64,000 nt of DNA from an uncultured Aquimarina sp. (lineage in GTDB: Bacteria > Bacteroidota > Bacteroidia > Flavobacteriales > Flavobacteriaceae). Shown here piece after piece: positions 8,648 to 16,777 of this stretch. Below the pieces are notes generated by a model. It saw only the letters and a list, made by a program, of their open reading frames with translations, had not been told where the DNA came from and searched no databases. Where the stretch lies: contig CANNFM010000015.1 of NCBI GenBank assembly GCA_947503835.1, forward strand, positions 89,216 through 153,215, in the 5' to 3' direction. Each line of letters starts with the position of its first letter. Position 1 is the stretch's first letter. The position numbers and the translations under genes were made by a program.

Positions 8648-9240
8648 GCTAAATATCCAAAAATTGCAATAATTGTGAATAATACATATTGAAAACTGGT
8701 AAACGTATATCCTTTATAAAAATATAAGGGTATAGAAATTATGTCTCCAATAATTAAAAATATCCAATTTTCAATTTTCCTTTTTGCTAGTAACCACATT
8801 CCAACAAAGAAAAATGCCGTCGTTAATGTATCTACATAGGCAGTCCAATCGTTCCATTTATCAAAAGTAATATAAACTACATACACAAAAATCAAGGTGG
8901 CTATAAAGATCGAAACTTCGATTATTTTTTCAATTGAAGTTGTTCTAGAAATTGGAGTTACATGAGTTTCATCTATCTTTCGGGTCCATACATACCAGCC
9001 ATAAATACTCATAATAAAATAGTATGCATTAATCATCATATCACCCAACAATGCCCATTTTAAAAGTAAGTATACATAAATGGCCGTACTTACAATCCCT
9101 GTTGGATACACCCAAATCTTATTAAACCAAGCAAAAAATACACTCGCTATACCAAATAAAACGGCAATAATCTCAAGAGTTATATGCAACGTTGAATACT
9201 CTGCATATTGTCCGAAGAAAAAATCAAAAATTTGGCTCAT
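8608..9240 (-). CDS. pnuC: PnuC-family vitamin transporter, probably thiamine (PnuT type)
   Basis: A 210-residue inner-membrane protein with about seven hydrophobic helices and the PnuC hallmarks NKIWVYPTGIVSTAIYVYL, YFIMSIYGWYVW and NWIFLIIGDIISIPLY. The family moves nicotinamide riboside or, in the PnuT branch, thiamine, by facilitated diffusion followed by phosphorylation. Here it overlaps both neighbours, a thiamine-binding protein upstream (17 bases) and a P-loop kinase downstream (40 bases). With the TPP-riboswitch receptor 7 kb away, I favour PnuT. Sequence alone cannot separate PnuC from PnuT. No TPP aptamer is visible directly upstream of this operon. Confidence 0.9.
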   Translation of the reverse strand: MSQIFDFFFGQYAEYSTLHITLEIIAVLFGIASVFFAWFNKIWVYPTGIVSTAIYVYLLLKWALLGDMMINAYYFIMSIYGWYVWTRKIDETHVTPISRTTSIEKIIEVSIFIATLIFVYVVYITFDKWNDWTAYVDTLTTAFFFVGMWLLAKRKIENWIFLIIGDIISIPLYFYKGYTFTSFQYVLFTIIAIFGYLAWKKSLDKNLATA

Positions 9241-9484
9241 AATCGCTTCTATTGCTTTTTACCATTTTCATATGCACCAAAACATGCTCCATATCATTAA
9301 ATGCTTTCTTAATTTCTTCGGTCAGAAAAGGCATCACTTTATCATAATCTCCATAAACCTGTGTACTTAATGGGTTTTCTAAAATAGTAAACTCTGAAGC
9401 TCTTAATCGTTTTATAAATCGAATAATATGATCTTCAAAATCACTTTGAAGCGGGGTAAGGGTGAGTTCTATTGATATTTGCAT
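9224..9484 (-). CDS. Thiamine-binding protein, MTH1187/YkoF-like
   Basis: An 86-residue ferredoxin-like fold protein of the MTH1187/YqgV family. Seen features are the opening ISIELTLTPLQSDFEDHI, the IRFIKRLRAS helix and STQVYGDYDKVMPFLTEEI, matching the family pattern in which thiamine binds at subunit interfaces. The protein is soluble and lacks a signal peptide. It is the first gene of the operon that continues with the PnuC-type carrier and kinase, so it may buffer or hand over imported thiamine. Family assignment is good; the binding role is known from homologues rather than shown here. Confidence 0.87.
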   Translation of the reverse strand: MQISIELTLTPLQSDFEDHIIRFIKRLRASEFTILENPLSTQVYGDYDKVMPFLTEEIKKAFNDMEHVLVHMKMVKSNRSDYEPNF

Positions 9485-9597
9485 TACCTAAATGAAAAGA
9501 TTTATGATTTGAGAATTACGAAGGTAAGTATTGCAGATAATTTAACGTAAGGACTTTAAGTAATTTTTTTATAATACTATTTTCAATAATAAACTTT

Positions 9598-9623
9598 GTC
9601 ATTCCATCTTAGGCTGGGATGAC
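9598..9623. repeat. Short hairpin between PPTase and thiamine-binding gene
   Basis: Arms GTCATTCC and GGGATGAC pair over 8 bp with one G-U pair and a 10-base loop. No T-run follows, so it may be a dispersed palindrome or a weak terminator for the phosphopantetheinyl transferase gene. Confidence 0.4.
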
Positions 9624-9639
9624 AAGCATACTTTAAAAC

Positions 9640-10281
9640 TCATAATTCAGAAGCAGGTAAAGCATACACACAAGTAAAACCTTCAAACTCAATAAAGGCC
9701 ATATCATAGTGAGTGATTTCATTTTGATAATTAATTGCCCCAAAAAGAAATGGATATTCTAATGTAAAAGCGGGTACATAAATATGCTGCTTGAAACTTA
9801 ATCCAGCAGTGGCATACAATTTATATAAAGATTCTTTGGCCCCCCAAATCACGGTTAAAGCTCTAGTTTTGTCAAGATTTTGGTCTTCTAGATATCCGTC
9901 TTCTCCTTCATTTACAAACTTATGGGCGATTCTATGAATCTTATCACGTTGTTTTTCGATATCTATCCCTACAGCATGATCACTGATTATTATCGCTGCA
10001 AATACAAAAGAATGCGAAATAGAAATCTGTTTTCCGTCTTTAAGATGTGGTTTTCCAAACTCATCATAATACAAATCATGATCAGTATACCCTTGTATTG
10101 CCAGAAGATGCCTTACACTCATAAACCCTCTGCGATGCATATCGGATTTCATACCAGATACTCTATCCTTACAATGTTGGGTTAATTCTATTCCTTCGCA
10201 AAGTAGCTCATAAGACTCTTCGATCTTCCAAATCAGCACATTAGTATTTTCATCTACAGTTATAGTTTTGTAAAGAGGCAT
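9640..10281 (-). CDS. 4'-phosphopantetheinyl transferase superfamily protein
   Basis: A 213-residue Sfp-like transferase that moves the phosphopantetheine arm of CoA onto carrier proteins. The two diagnostic motifs are present: GIDIE at 105-109, which binds magnesium, and WGAKESLYK starting at Trp146, with the catalytic Glu and Lys. The pseudo-dimeric length fits the Sfp class rather than the short AcpS class. It is divergent from ahcY and not linked to any synthase cluster here, so it may be the general holo-ACP synthase or serve secondary metabolism elsewhere. Confidence 0.9.
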   Translation of the reverse strand: MPLYKTITVDENTNVLIWKIEESYELLCEGIELTQHCKDRVSGMKSDMHRRGFMSVRHLLAIQGYTDHDLYYDEFGKPHLKDGKQISISHSFVFAAIIISDHAVGIDIEKQRDKIHRIAHKFVNEGEDGYLEDQNLDKTRALTVIWGAKESLYKLYATAGLSFKQHIYVPAFTLEYPFLFGAINYQNEITHYDMAFIEFEGFTCVYALPASEL

Positions 10282-10303
10282 TTATTTTCTTAAAGTTATT
10301 ACG

Positions 10304-10311
10304 TACCTTTG
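10304..10311 (+). promoter_or_regulatory. -7 promoter element for ahcY
   Basis: TACCTTTG matches TAnnTTTG and leaves a leader of about 100 bases before the ahcY start. The -33 element is not clear. I looked for an SAH riboswitch in the leader and saw none. Confidence 0.45.
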
Positions 10312-10415
10312 CAAACTGAAAATCGAAGGATTTAGACCTTGTTTTTCATAAAACGAATTTAGAACAATTTAGTGCCAAATACCAGAATGCACTTCATAAA
10401 CATAAAATAAATCTT

Positions 10416-11732
10416 ATGAGTACAAAAACAGTACCTTATGTTCCTTTCAAGGTAAAAGACATTTCATTAGCTGCCTGGGGAAGAAAAGAAATCGAATTGG
10501 CTGAAGCAGAAATGCCTGGACTAATGTCTCTTCGAGAAGAATATAAAGATGAGCAACCTCTTAAAGGTGCACGTATTGCCGGTTGTTTGCATATGACGAT
10601 TCAAACCGCGGTACTAATTGAAACATTACAAGCTCTTGGAGCAGAAGTTACCTGGAGTTCTTGTAATATTTTCTCTACTCAGGATCAGGCAGCTGCAGCA
10701 ATCGCGCAAGCAGGTACTCCGGTATACGCATGGAAAGACATGACAGAGGAAGAATTTGATTGGTGTATCGAGCAAACTTTATTCTTTGGCGAAGATCGTA
10801 AGCCATTAAACATGATTCTTGACGACGGAGGAGATCTTACCAATATGGTACTAGATAGATATCCAGAATTATCTGCTGGAATTAAAGGATTATCTGAGGA
10901 AACAACAACAGGTGTTCACCGTTTATACGAACGTGTAAAAAACGAAACATTAACAATGCCTGCTATTAACGTTAACGATTCTGTGACTAAATCCAAATTT
11001 GATAACAAATATGGATGTAAGGAAAGTGCAGTAGATGCTATTCGTCGTGCAACAGATATTATGCTAGCAGGAAAACGAGTAACAGTTTGTGGTTATGGTG
11101 ATGTTGGTAAAGGTACTGCTGCCTCTTTTAAAGGAGCTGGATCTATCGTAACCGTTACTGAAATTGATCCTATATGTGCTTTACAAGCAGCCATGGACGG
11201 TTTTGAAGTGAAAAAATTAGAAACTGTTATCGGAAATACTGATATCGTTATTACTACAACAGGTAATAAAGACATTGTTCAAAGTCGTCATTTTGAAGCT
11301 TTAAAAGACAAATCAATTGTATGTAATATTGGACATTTTGATAATGAAATCGATATGGCGTGGTTAAACAAAAATCACGGACATACTAAAGACACTATTA
11401 AACCTCAAGTGGATAAATACAACGTAAACGGAAATGACATTATCATTCTTGCCGAAGGTCGTTTAGTAAATCTTGGTTGTGCAACAGGTCACCCAAGTTT
11501 TGTAATGAGTAATTCATTTACAAATCAAACTTTAGCACAAATTGAACTTTGGAAAAACAGCGAGAAATACGATAATGACGTATATATGCTACCAAAACAT
11601 CTTGATGAAAAAGTAGCAAAATTGCACTTAGCAAAAATTGGAGTTGAGTTAACTGAACTTCGCAACGATCAAGCTGAATATATTGGTGTAACTGTTGAAG
11701 GGCCATTTAAACCTGAACATTACAGATATTAA
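10416..11732 (+). CDS. ahcY: Adenosylhomocysteinase
   Basis: S-adenosylhomocysteine hydrolase, 438 residues, cytoplasmic. It splits SAH into adenosine and homocysteine to keep methylation running. The sequence is near full identity with the bacterial family in its core: NVNDSVTKSKFDNKYGC around the catalytic lysines, the NAD-binding loop GYGDVGKG at 226-233, and CNIGHFDNEIDM. The C-terminal PFKPEHYRY is the conserved tail that completes the NAD site of the neighbouring subunit. The gene is monocistronic, with a clear terminator just downstream. Confidence 0.98.
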   Translation: MSTKTVPYVPFKVKDISLAAWGRKEIELAEAEMPGLMSLREEYKDEQPLKGARIAGCLHMTIQTAVLIETLQALGAEVTWSSCNIFSTQDQAAAAIAQAGTPVYAWKDMTEEEFDWCIEQTLFFGEDRKPLNMILDDGGDLTNMVLDRYPELSAGIKGLSEETTTGVHRLYERVKNETLTMPAINVNDSVTKSKFDNKYGCKESAVDAIRRATDIMLAGKRVTVCGYGDVGKGTAASFKGAGSIVTVTEIDPICALQAAMDGFEVKKLETVIGNTDIVITTTGNKDIVQSRHFEALKDKSIVCNIGHFDNEIDMAWLNKNHGHTKDTIKPQVDKYNVNGNDIIILAEGRLVNLGCATGHPSFVMSNSFTNQTLAQIELWKNSEKYDNDVYMLPKHLDEKVAKLHLAKIGVELTELRNDQAEYIGVTVEGPFKPEHYRY

Positions 11733-11789
11733 ATCAGACAGCTGGCGTTCTTAGATTTTTGGGTCGCTTCGCTTTTTAGAATATATAAT

Positions 11790-11822
11790 AAACCCCTTGC
11801 AAAATGCAAGGGGTTTATTTTT
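11790..11822 (+). terminator. Rho-independent terminator of ahcY
   Basis: Stem AAACCCCTTGC / GCAAGGGGTTT with a short AAAAT loop, followed by T-rich sequence. It can act for both ahcY and the convergent small gene. Confidence 0.85.
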
Positions 11823-11835
11823 GATATCGCAATTA

Positions 11836-12174
11836 TTATTTCTTTTTCTTAAAAATATAACTCATCCAAACGGGGTCATTTTCTTCAGAAACTACAGATT
11901 GTCTGTCTACAAACTCCCAATTGGCAGCATTCATAAAATTTAATAAATCTGAAGTGTTTTCTAATTTTTCTAATTGTTTGATCGTTATTTGTTTTCCTTC
12001 TAGAGATTGTTGCTCTTCAACCTTTATTCGCTTTACTTTACCGCTATTATTTACTTTTTGAATTACGATTACCTCTAGATAATCATATTTAGGGATATCC
12101 TGCGAAACAGCTTCAACGGTTATAAACAACAGAAAAAGAGTGCACCAAAGGGTATTAATCATTGAAATTTTCAT
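11836..12174 (-). CDS. Small secreted hypothetical protein
   Basis: I chose the ATG at 12174, which begins a signal peptide (MKISMINTLWCTLFLLFITVEAVSQ); the longer frame to 12219 adds 15 unlikely residues. The mature part, about 88 residues, contains YDYLEVIVIQKVN and LLNFMNAANWEFVDRQ, a pattern seen in small Bacteroidota periplasmic proteins that predict a mixed alpha/beta fold. I cannot name the family. It is divergent from the secreted protein gene that starts at 12240. Confidence 0.65.
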   Translation of the reverse strand: MKISMINTLWCTLFLLFITVEAVSQDIPKYDYLEVIVIQKVNNSGKVKRIKVEEQQSLEGKQITIKQLEKLENTSDLLNFMNAANWEFVDRQSVVSEENDPVWMSYIFKKKK

Positions 12175-12239
12175 GGTTTTTATTCGATTTATGAGTTTTG
12201 GTATAGTAAATTTAGACAATTGGTTTAATCTAATTTAAA

Positions 12240-12854
12240 ATGAAGTTACTTTTTACATTGCTGTGTTTCTTGTTTTCTGTAAACAACTATGGTCAAAATA
12301 ATACTCAGATACTCAAAAATATAAGACAACAGTACAACATAATCACAGAATTAATTGAAGAAGATCGTCTTAAAGAAGTCTCTGTAAAAAGCGATTGTAA
12401 TGATAACGGACAAATTAATGCATCTGTATCTTTTTACTATAATGAAGACACCTTGGTGTATATGAATTATGAATATCGCGAAGGGCATAGCAATTATTAT
12501 CATCATTATTACATCTGGGATAGCAAGTTAATTTTTTACTTAGCAGAATATGAATCCTGGACATGGGATTATGAATGTACTCCTACTGAACAAGGTTTTA
12601 CCAACGAAATATGGAACTATGAGGAATGGCGTGTATATTTTAATAACAGAACAGCTACAAAGTGTTTATATAAAACATATGAAGAAAAATCGGTTGATCA
12701 ACCGTATGAAGGCCCACACAATTTATCGGATACTATAAAAAATGAAGAGATAGAGTGTAATAGAGATTCAATAAAAGAAATTATTAAAGCATATCTTCAA
12801 TTAGCAAGCTCTAAAGATGGCACTACTGTAGATATTTGTAATATCATTAATTAA
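12240..12854 (+). CDS. Secreted hypothetical protein
   Basis: A 204-residue protein with a signal peptide of about 19 residues (MKLLFTLLCFLFSVNNYGQ). The mature part is rich in Tyr, Trp and acidic residues (NYYHHYYIWDSKLIFYLAEYE, then a WDYECTPTEQG and WRVYF segment), suggesting a compact beta-rich periplasmic domain. Three or four cysteines could form disulfides. No family recognised. It is convergent with the DUF3332 gene across a bidirectional terminator. Confidence 0.62.
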   Translation: MKLLFTLLCFLFSVNNYGQNNTQILKNIRQQYNIITELIEEDRLKEVSVKSDCNDNGQINASVSFYYNEDTLVYMNYEYREGHSNYYHHYYIWDSKLIFYLAEYESWTWDYECTPTEQGFTNEIWNYEEWRVYFNNRTATKCLYKTYEEKSVDQPYEGPHNLSDTIKNEEIECNRDSIKEIIKAYLQLASSKDGTTVDICNIIN

Positions 12855-12876
12855 ATGATAAGATGGTCTTGAAAAA

Positions 12877-12912
12877 GAAAAACCTTCCATATGGTTCATA
12901 GAAAGGTTTTTC
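12877..12912. terminator. Bidirectional terminator
   Basis: Arms GAAAAACCTT and AAGGTTTTTC flank a 16-base loop between two convergent genes, with A- and T-runs on both sides. Confidence 0.7.
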
Positions 12913-12934
12913 ATTGCTTAATGGTTTAATATTG

Positions 12935-13516
12935 TTAGTTAGCCTCGGCTAATAAACAATTTTCATACATCGCTATTTTATTCTGAATCAATGCCAAGCC
13001 TTCGCTTCTTGATGCCATTGGATCAATTTTTATTTTTCCTCCATCTGGCATGTGCATCACGTAAAATCCATTTTCGAAAGACGATAACTTGAGTACCTCT
13101 CCATTAGGTTTTATAGCGCTCCATGATTTTTGAGATGGGCTATACACCAGATCTAATTTTTCGCCTTTTCTGTCGCCTTCGATTACTTTAATTTGCAACC
13201 TGTTTCTGGTGGCAATCATCTCAAAAGTGTTTCCTTCTTTTTCTATAATTTGTGTTTCAATATCTCCTTCATTCATCGCTATAGGATTAGAGCCACTCCA
13301 GAATTCTATTACATTAAAAATAAGCACATCACCTACAAAAAACAACCCATAAACAGGTATAATATTAAATACCCAAAAAATGAGATTGTCTAAAAATTTA
13401 CTACTGGTTAATCCATCATTCCAATCTCTTAATCCATTAAATGCAGAAAAAGATCCCAGGCAACTAGAAAATAAGACTGATGCCGATAATAATGTACATA
13501 CTGTTAGTTTTTTCAT
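12935..13516 (-). CDS. DUF3332 family lipoprotein
   Basis: A 193-residue protein with a lipoprotein signal (LLSASVLFSSC, lipid-bearing Cys19). The conserved DUF3332 core is visible as FNGLRDWNDGLT, followed by a membrane-like stretch FLDNLIFWVFNIIPVYGLFFVGDVLIFNVIEFW split by polar residues. The second half is hydrophilic and ends in an Ala/Asn-rich tail. The family's function is unknown to me. It is a single gene between terminators. Confidence 0.82.
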   Translation of the reverse strand: MKKLTVCTLLSASVLFSSCLGSFSAFNGLRDWNDGLTSSKFLDNLIFWVFNIIPVYGLFFVGDVLIFNVIEFWSGSNPIAMNEGDIETQIIEKEGNTFEMIATRNRLQIKVIEGDRKGEKLDLVYSPSQKSWSAIKPNGEVLKLSSFENGFYVMHMPDGGKIKIDPMASRSEGLALIQNKIAMYENCLLAEAN

Positions 13517-13624
13517 AATTATAAAATTTTAAGATTCCCTTAAATTTATAATTACTTTTTTTAACAATTCAATTTTTATAATTTAATTATGAAGAAAAGA
13601 GCGCTCCTTTTTTTGAAGTAAAAC

Positions 13625-13657
13625 AAAAAACCCTTTTCAATATTGAAAAGGGTTTTT
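13625..13657 (-). terminator. Rho-independent terminator of rplU-rpmA
   Basis: Perfect stem AAACCCTTTTCAAT / ATTGAAAAGGGTTT with A/T runs either side, 25 bases after the rpmA stop. Confidence 0.88.
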
Positions 13658-13681
13658 ATATATTATAAAGGAAAGACCTTG

Positions 13682-13942
13682 TTATGCTTCAAAAGGAACT
13701 ATTGAAACATAAGACTTATTGTCTTTCTTTTTAGTAAACTTTACCATACCATCAACTTTAGCGTGTAATGTATGATCTTTACCAGCGTATACGTTTTCAC
13801 CTGGTTTGTGTGCGGTACCTCTTTGTCTAACAATGATGTTACCAGCCACGGCAGCTTGTCCACCAAATATCTTTACACCTAAGCGTTTCGATTCTGATTC
13901 TCTACCGTTTTTCGAACTACCAACTCCTTTTTTATGAGCCAT
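13682..13942 (-). CDS. rpmA: 50S ribosomal protein L27
   Basis: An 86-residue bL27 beginning MAHKKGVGSSKNGRESESK and containing GNIIVRQRGT and the GENVYAGKDHTLHA segment. It sits at the peptidyl transferase centre, with its N-terminus near the tRNA ends. There is no N-terminal extension of the kind that needs Prp processing in Firmicutes. It is cotranscribed with rplU, with a 70-base gap that contains a small palindrome. Confidence 0.98.
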   Translation of the reverse strand: MAHKKGVGSSKNGRESESKRLGVKIFGGQAAVAGNIIVRQRGTAHKPGENVYAGKDHTLHAKVDGMVKFTKKKDNKSYVSIVPFEA

Positions 13943-13961
13943 TTTCTTTCGGTTTTAATTG

Positions 13962-13977
13962 CCTGTCTGCCGACAGG
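13962..13977. repeat. Small palindrome between rplU and rpmA
   Basis: CCTGTC and GACAGG arms around a TGCC loop. It has the look of a short dispersed palindrome rather than a terminator, since no T-run follows. Confidence 0.5.
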
Positions 13978-14012
13978 TAGATTATTACTAACAGGGAATA
14001 CCTGCCTCTATA

Positions 14013-14579
14013 TTATTTTCCTTGTAAAGCTGCTATTAAGTCTGCTTTCTTCATTGAAGAAATTCCAGAAATTCCTTTAGCTTTAGCTAAATCTTTTAAT
14101 TCAGCTACTGTTTTAGCACTTAAATCTTCAGTACTTGCTTTAGGCTTAGCTTCTTTCTTAGGAGCTGATGCTTTTGTTTCTGCCTTTGGAGCAGCCACTT
14201 TTGCTTCTTTTTCAACTTTTGGCTCAGCTTTTTTAGCTGCTGCCTTAGGAGCCGCTTTTTTAGCTCCAGAAGTTACAATGCTTTCAATAACAATTTCTGT
14301 AAGAGATTGACGGTGACCATTTTTAACACGGTATCCTTTACGTCTCTTTTTCTTGAAAACAATAACTTTATCACCTTTTAGATGTCTCGTGATTTTTGCT
14401 CCTACTTGAGCTCCATCTATAGCTGGGGCGCCTAAAGTAACTTTATCTCCATCTGCTGCAAGAAGAACTTTATCAAAAGACACTTTGTCTCCTTCTTCTC
14501 CTGCTAAACGATGAACAAATACTTTTTGGTCTTTCGCAACCTTAAATTGCTGCCCTGCTATCTCTACAATTGCGTACAT
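14013..14579 (-). CDS. rplU: 50S ribosomal protein L21 with long C-terminal extension
   Basis: Residues 1-100 are a standard bL21 (MYAIVEIAGQQFKVAKDQ, and KRRKGYRVKNGHRQ near 80-93). The protein is 188 residues long, against roughly 100 in most bacteria. The extension has an Ala/Lys/Pro-rich linker (about 105-150) and a final helix-extended-helix module, TVAELKDLAKAKGISG with MKKADLIAALQGK, resembling the SAP/Rho-N/HeH nucleic-acid-binding fold. It is the first gene of the rplU-rpmA operon. The promoter and a small leader hairpin are visible upstream. Confidence 0.97.
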   Translation of the reverse strand: MYAIVEIAGQQFKVAKDQKVFVHRLAGEEGDKVSFDKVLLAADGDKVTLGAPAIDGAQVGAKITRHLKGDKVIVFKKKRRKGYRVKNGHRQSLTEIVIESIVTSGAKKAAPKAAAKKAEPKVEKEAKVAAPKAETKASAPKKEAKPKASTEDLSAKTVAELKDLAKAKGISGISSMKKADLIAALQGK

Positions 14580-14622
14580 AGCGTAACGTTTAATTAATTA
14601 TTTTTTAAATAAAAGAACTACA

Positions 14623-14639
14623 CCTATTTTCTCAATAGG
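14623..14639 (-). promoter_or_regulatory. Leader hairpin upstream of rplU
   Basis: CCTATT / AATAGG arms with a 5-base loop lie in the short leader between the start site and rplU. It could be an L21 autoregulatory leader, as in other phyla, but no known consensus was matched. Confidence 0.35.
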
Positions 14640-14645
14640 CGGGTG

Positions 14646-14675
14646 CAAATATACTGCTAATTAATTAACTGACAA
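14646..14675 (-). promoter_or_regulatory. Promoter of rplU-rpmA
   Basis: On the minus strand, TTG (14675-14673), a 19-base spacer, and TATATTTG (14653-14646) fit the Bacteroidota -33/-7 promoter very well. The leader would be about 60 bases. Confidence 0.75.
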
Positions 14676-14680
14676 ATATT

Positions 14681-15154
14681 TTACGCTTCTATAGGTGGAG
14701 AATTATGATTTTTTTTTGGATTCCAACTTTCTTTGAACAATTGCATAAAAGATAGGGTAAGTACAAATGTGGTGGCAAAACCCATAATTGCAGCAATAAA
14801 CACAACAATACCAACGCCTACATGATAATGAGAACTCCAATTAGCCAACATTTCTGGCAAAAAGTTAGTATTAATATTGGTTACGTAAATTGCAAAGAAA
14901 ATGGTAAAAATAATAGTAGCATTAAATCCTGTAAAAAGGCCTGCCATAAATCCTTTTTGATAATTAAAATCACTCCCTTTTTCTTTCTTATAGTTTTTCA
15001 TTGACATATACAGACCAAATGCAACAATAACACCATTACCTAAACTAAAAACAGGATTGGTTTGAACCCCAATTAAAGAAAGAATTAAAAAATATAGAAT
15101 TAGTCCAACAGCAATCAAGACTCCGTATTTAACAGGAATAGTCGATTTTCTCAT
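14681..15154 (-). CDS. DUF4199 family membrane protein
   Basis: A 157-residue protein with four transmembrane helices (about 10-28, 35-50, 70-95, 115-140), matching DUF4199, common in Bacteroidota. Seen features include MSMKNYKKEKGSDFNYQKGF between helices 2 and 3, typical of the family. It is probably in the inner membrane. Function unknown. The stop is close to the rplU promoter, and no terminator is obvious. Confidence 0.85.
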   Translation of the reverse strand: MRKSTIPVKYGVLIAVGLILYFLILSLIGVQTNPVFSLGNGVIVAFGLYMSMKNYKKEKGSDFNYQKGFMAGLFTGFNATIIFTIFFAIYVTNINTNFLPEMLANWSSHYHVGVGIVVFIAAIMGFATTFVLTLSFMQLFKESWNPKKNHNSPPIEA

Positions 15155-15250
15155 AATTTCTATCTTTAAGATTCTTACTTAAAAGTATGAAAATTAAGAG
15201 TTTATTAACCTTAAAAGCTTGTTAATTTATCATTTACAGGGTTTTATCTT

Positions 15251-16126
15251 TTACCGATTTTTATTGGTAAGTGATACTCCAAAAATGATAACTCCAGATG
15301 CCAACAACTGGTATAATGAGAACTTTTCTCCATCCCATAAACCCCAAATCAATGCTATAATAGGCATAACATAAGTAACAGAACTTGCAAACACAGGTGT
15401 ACTTATCTGTACGAGCTTATTAAACATTATCTTAGCAATGCCGGTTCCTACCACAGCTAATAATGCCATATACATGATACTAATCTGTACAATTTCGTCT
15501 GAGGTTATTTGTAAGGCAAAAAAATCAGAAAAATAAAGCACAATCAATGCGGGGATTACCAGAACAATAAAATTACCATTGGCAATTGCCATAGGTGAGA
15601 TATGTTGCAAATAGCGTTTAATGATATTTACATTAATCCCATAACCAAAAGTGGCAATAATAACTAAAAAAGCATATCTGTAATTCTGATCCGGATTTAT
15701 CATCGATCCCTCCCAAATTAAGCCTACACTTCCAATCAATCCAACAATAACACCTATAAGTTGATTCTTATTAAAGCGAATTGAAAATAGTATAATTCCT
15801 AAAACAAATGTAATCAATGGGGTCATAGAATTAAGTATCGATGTAATCCCGCTATCGATCTCGGTTTCTGCAAAGGCAAATAAAAACGCTGGAATAAAAG
15901 TTCCAACAAAACCCGAAATAGCAATCCACTTCCATTCATTTCCCTTAATAGTTTTTATACTTCTAAAACCTATTGAAAATAGAAACATCGCGGCAAATGT
16001 TGTTCTTAATGCTCCCAATTGCATTGGAGTAAGGCCAATAAGTGATTTTTTAATTAGAATAAACGAACTACCCCATACCAACGATAGTATCGCCAGATAT
16101 ATCCATTTTAGTTTTGTGTTTTGCAT
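15251..16126 (-). CDS. EamA/DMT-family transporter
   Basis: A 291-residue inner-membrane protein with ten predicted helices arranged as two EamA repeats (about 5-140 and 150-290). The N-terminal LVWGSSFILIKKSL and the FAETEIDSGITSILNSMTPL segment are characteristic of drug/metabolite exporters. The substrate cannot be read from the sequence; relatives export amino acids or metabolites. The gene follows gldD on the same strand, but a gap of about 80 bases makes it uncertain that it belongs to that operon. Confidence 0.92.
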   Translation of the reverse strand: MQNTKLKWIYLAILSLVWGSSFILIKKSLIGLTPMQLGALRTTFAAMFLFSIGFRSIKTIKGNEWKWIAISGFVGTFIPAFLFAFAETEIDSGITSILNSMTPLITFVLGIILFSIRFNKNQLIGVIVGLIGSVGLIWEGSMINPDQNYRYAFLVIIATFGYGINVNIIKRYLQHISPMAIANGNFIVLVIPALIVLYFSDFFALQITSDEIVQISIMYMALLAVVGTGIAKIMFNKLVQISTPVFASSVTYVMPIIALIWGLWDGEKFSLYQLLASGVIIFGVSLTNKNR

Positions 16127-16207
16127 TTCCCTTTATTAAAATGCAAAAGTGATAAAATTATAAAAGCGTAAAACAATTTTAGAAGAAAATTAACTACAAA
16201 TTGAAAG

Positions 16208-16777
16208 TTATTCTTTCCAATGCAGTGTTTCTATCAGATGCTTTATATCATTCCGTAAATAATTTGCTGCAGGTAGTATAGAATCATAGTTAGGTTTTAC
16301 TTTAAAATATATAGAACCAACTAGAAAATGATCAAGGCTATCTGTGACATAAAACTGAGAAGGAGAAGCTGCGTTACCAGATACCTTATAAATCATCCCA
16401 TATACCTTTTTTTCGGCATTGATGTATTCTTCAGGCTTAATTCCGTCTGCCTTGATAAAATGTTCCTGTGTGAGGTTTTGAGCATCCCTTAAAAGTGAAT
16501 CAAGATTATTATGTACCCTATAGTAAGAAAGATACAAGGTTGCTTTCATATTATTATACTCTAGGTTGTACCAACATGCTTTATTTCTTCGGGCTTTTTG
16601 AAGCTCTGAGAGTTCGTTTTTCTCAAAAGAATAAGGACAAGGTAATGATACCTCTTTGTAATCCGGAGTCGGGTAACTTAATCGCAACATTCCTTCGGGC
16701 TTAGGAAGAATCTCTCCCCTGCATGAAAAGAATAATGTAGTACCAACTAATAAAAGGAGTCTAAATATTTTTTTCAT
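16208..16777 (-). CDS. gldD: Gliding motility lipoprotein GldD
   Basis: A 189-residue lipoprotein (signal LLLLVGTTLFFSC, Cys19) matching GldD. Conserved stretches include ILPKPEGMLRLSYP, CPYSFE and YNMKATLYLSYY-like sequence, then HFIKADGI. GldD is needed for gliding and for function of the type IX secretion machinery in Flavobacterium johnsoniae. It overlaps the end of gldE by 17 bases, the usual gldE-gldD order. The gene is intact, so the organism is likely a glider or at least T9SS-positive. Confidence 0.95.
   Translation of the reverse strand: MKKIFRLLLLVGTTLFFSCRGEILPKPEGMLRLSYPTPDYKEVSLPCPYSFEKNELSELQKARRNKACWYNLEYNNMKATLYLSYYRVHNNLDSLLRDAQNLTQEHFIKADGIKPEEYINAEKKVYGMIYKVSGNAASPSQFYVTDSLDHFLVGSIYFKVKPNYDSILPAANYLRNDIKHLIETLHWKE

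Noticed and set aside
9485..9639. Second TPP riboswitch ahead of the thiamine-binding gene
   Set aside because: No CTGAGA or TAATGC blocks on the minus strand; only a small hairpin is present.
10312..10415. SAH or SAM riboswitch upstream of ahcY
   Set aside because: The leader lacks the conserved core of either class.
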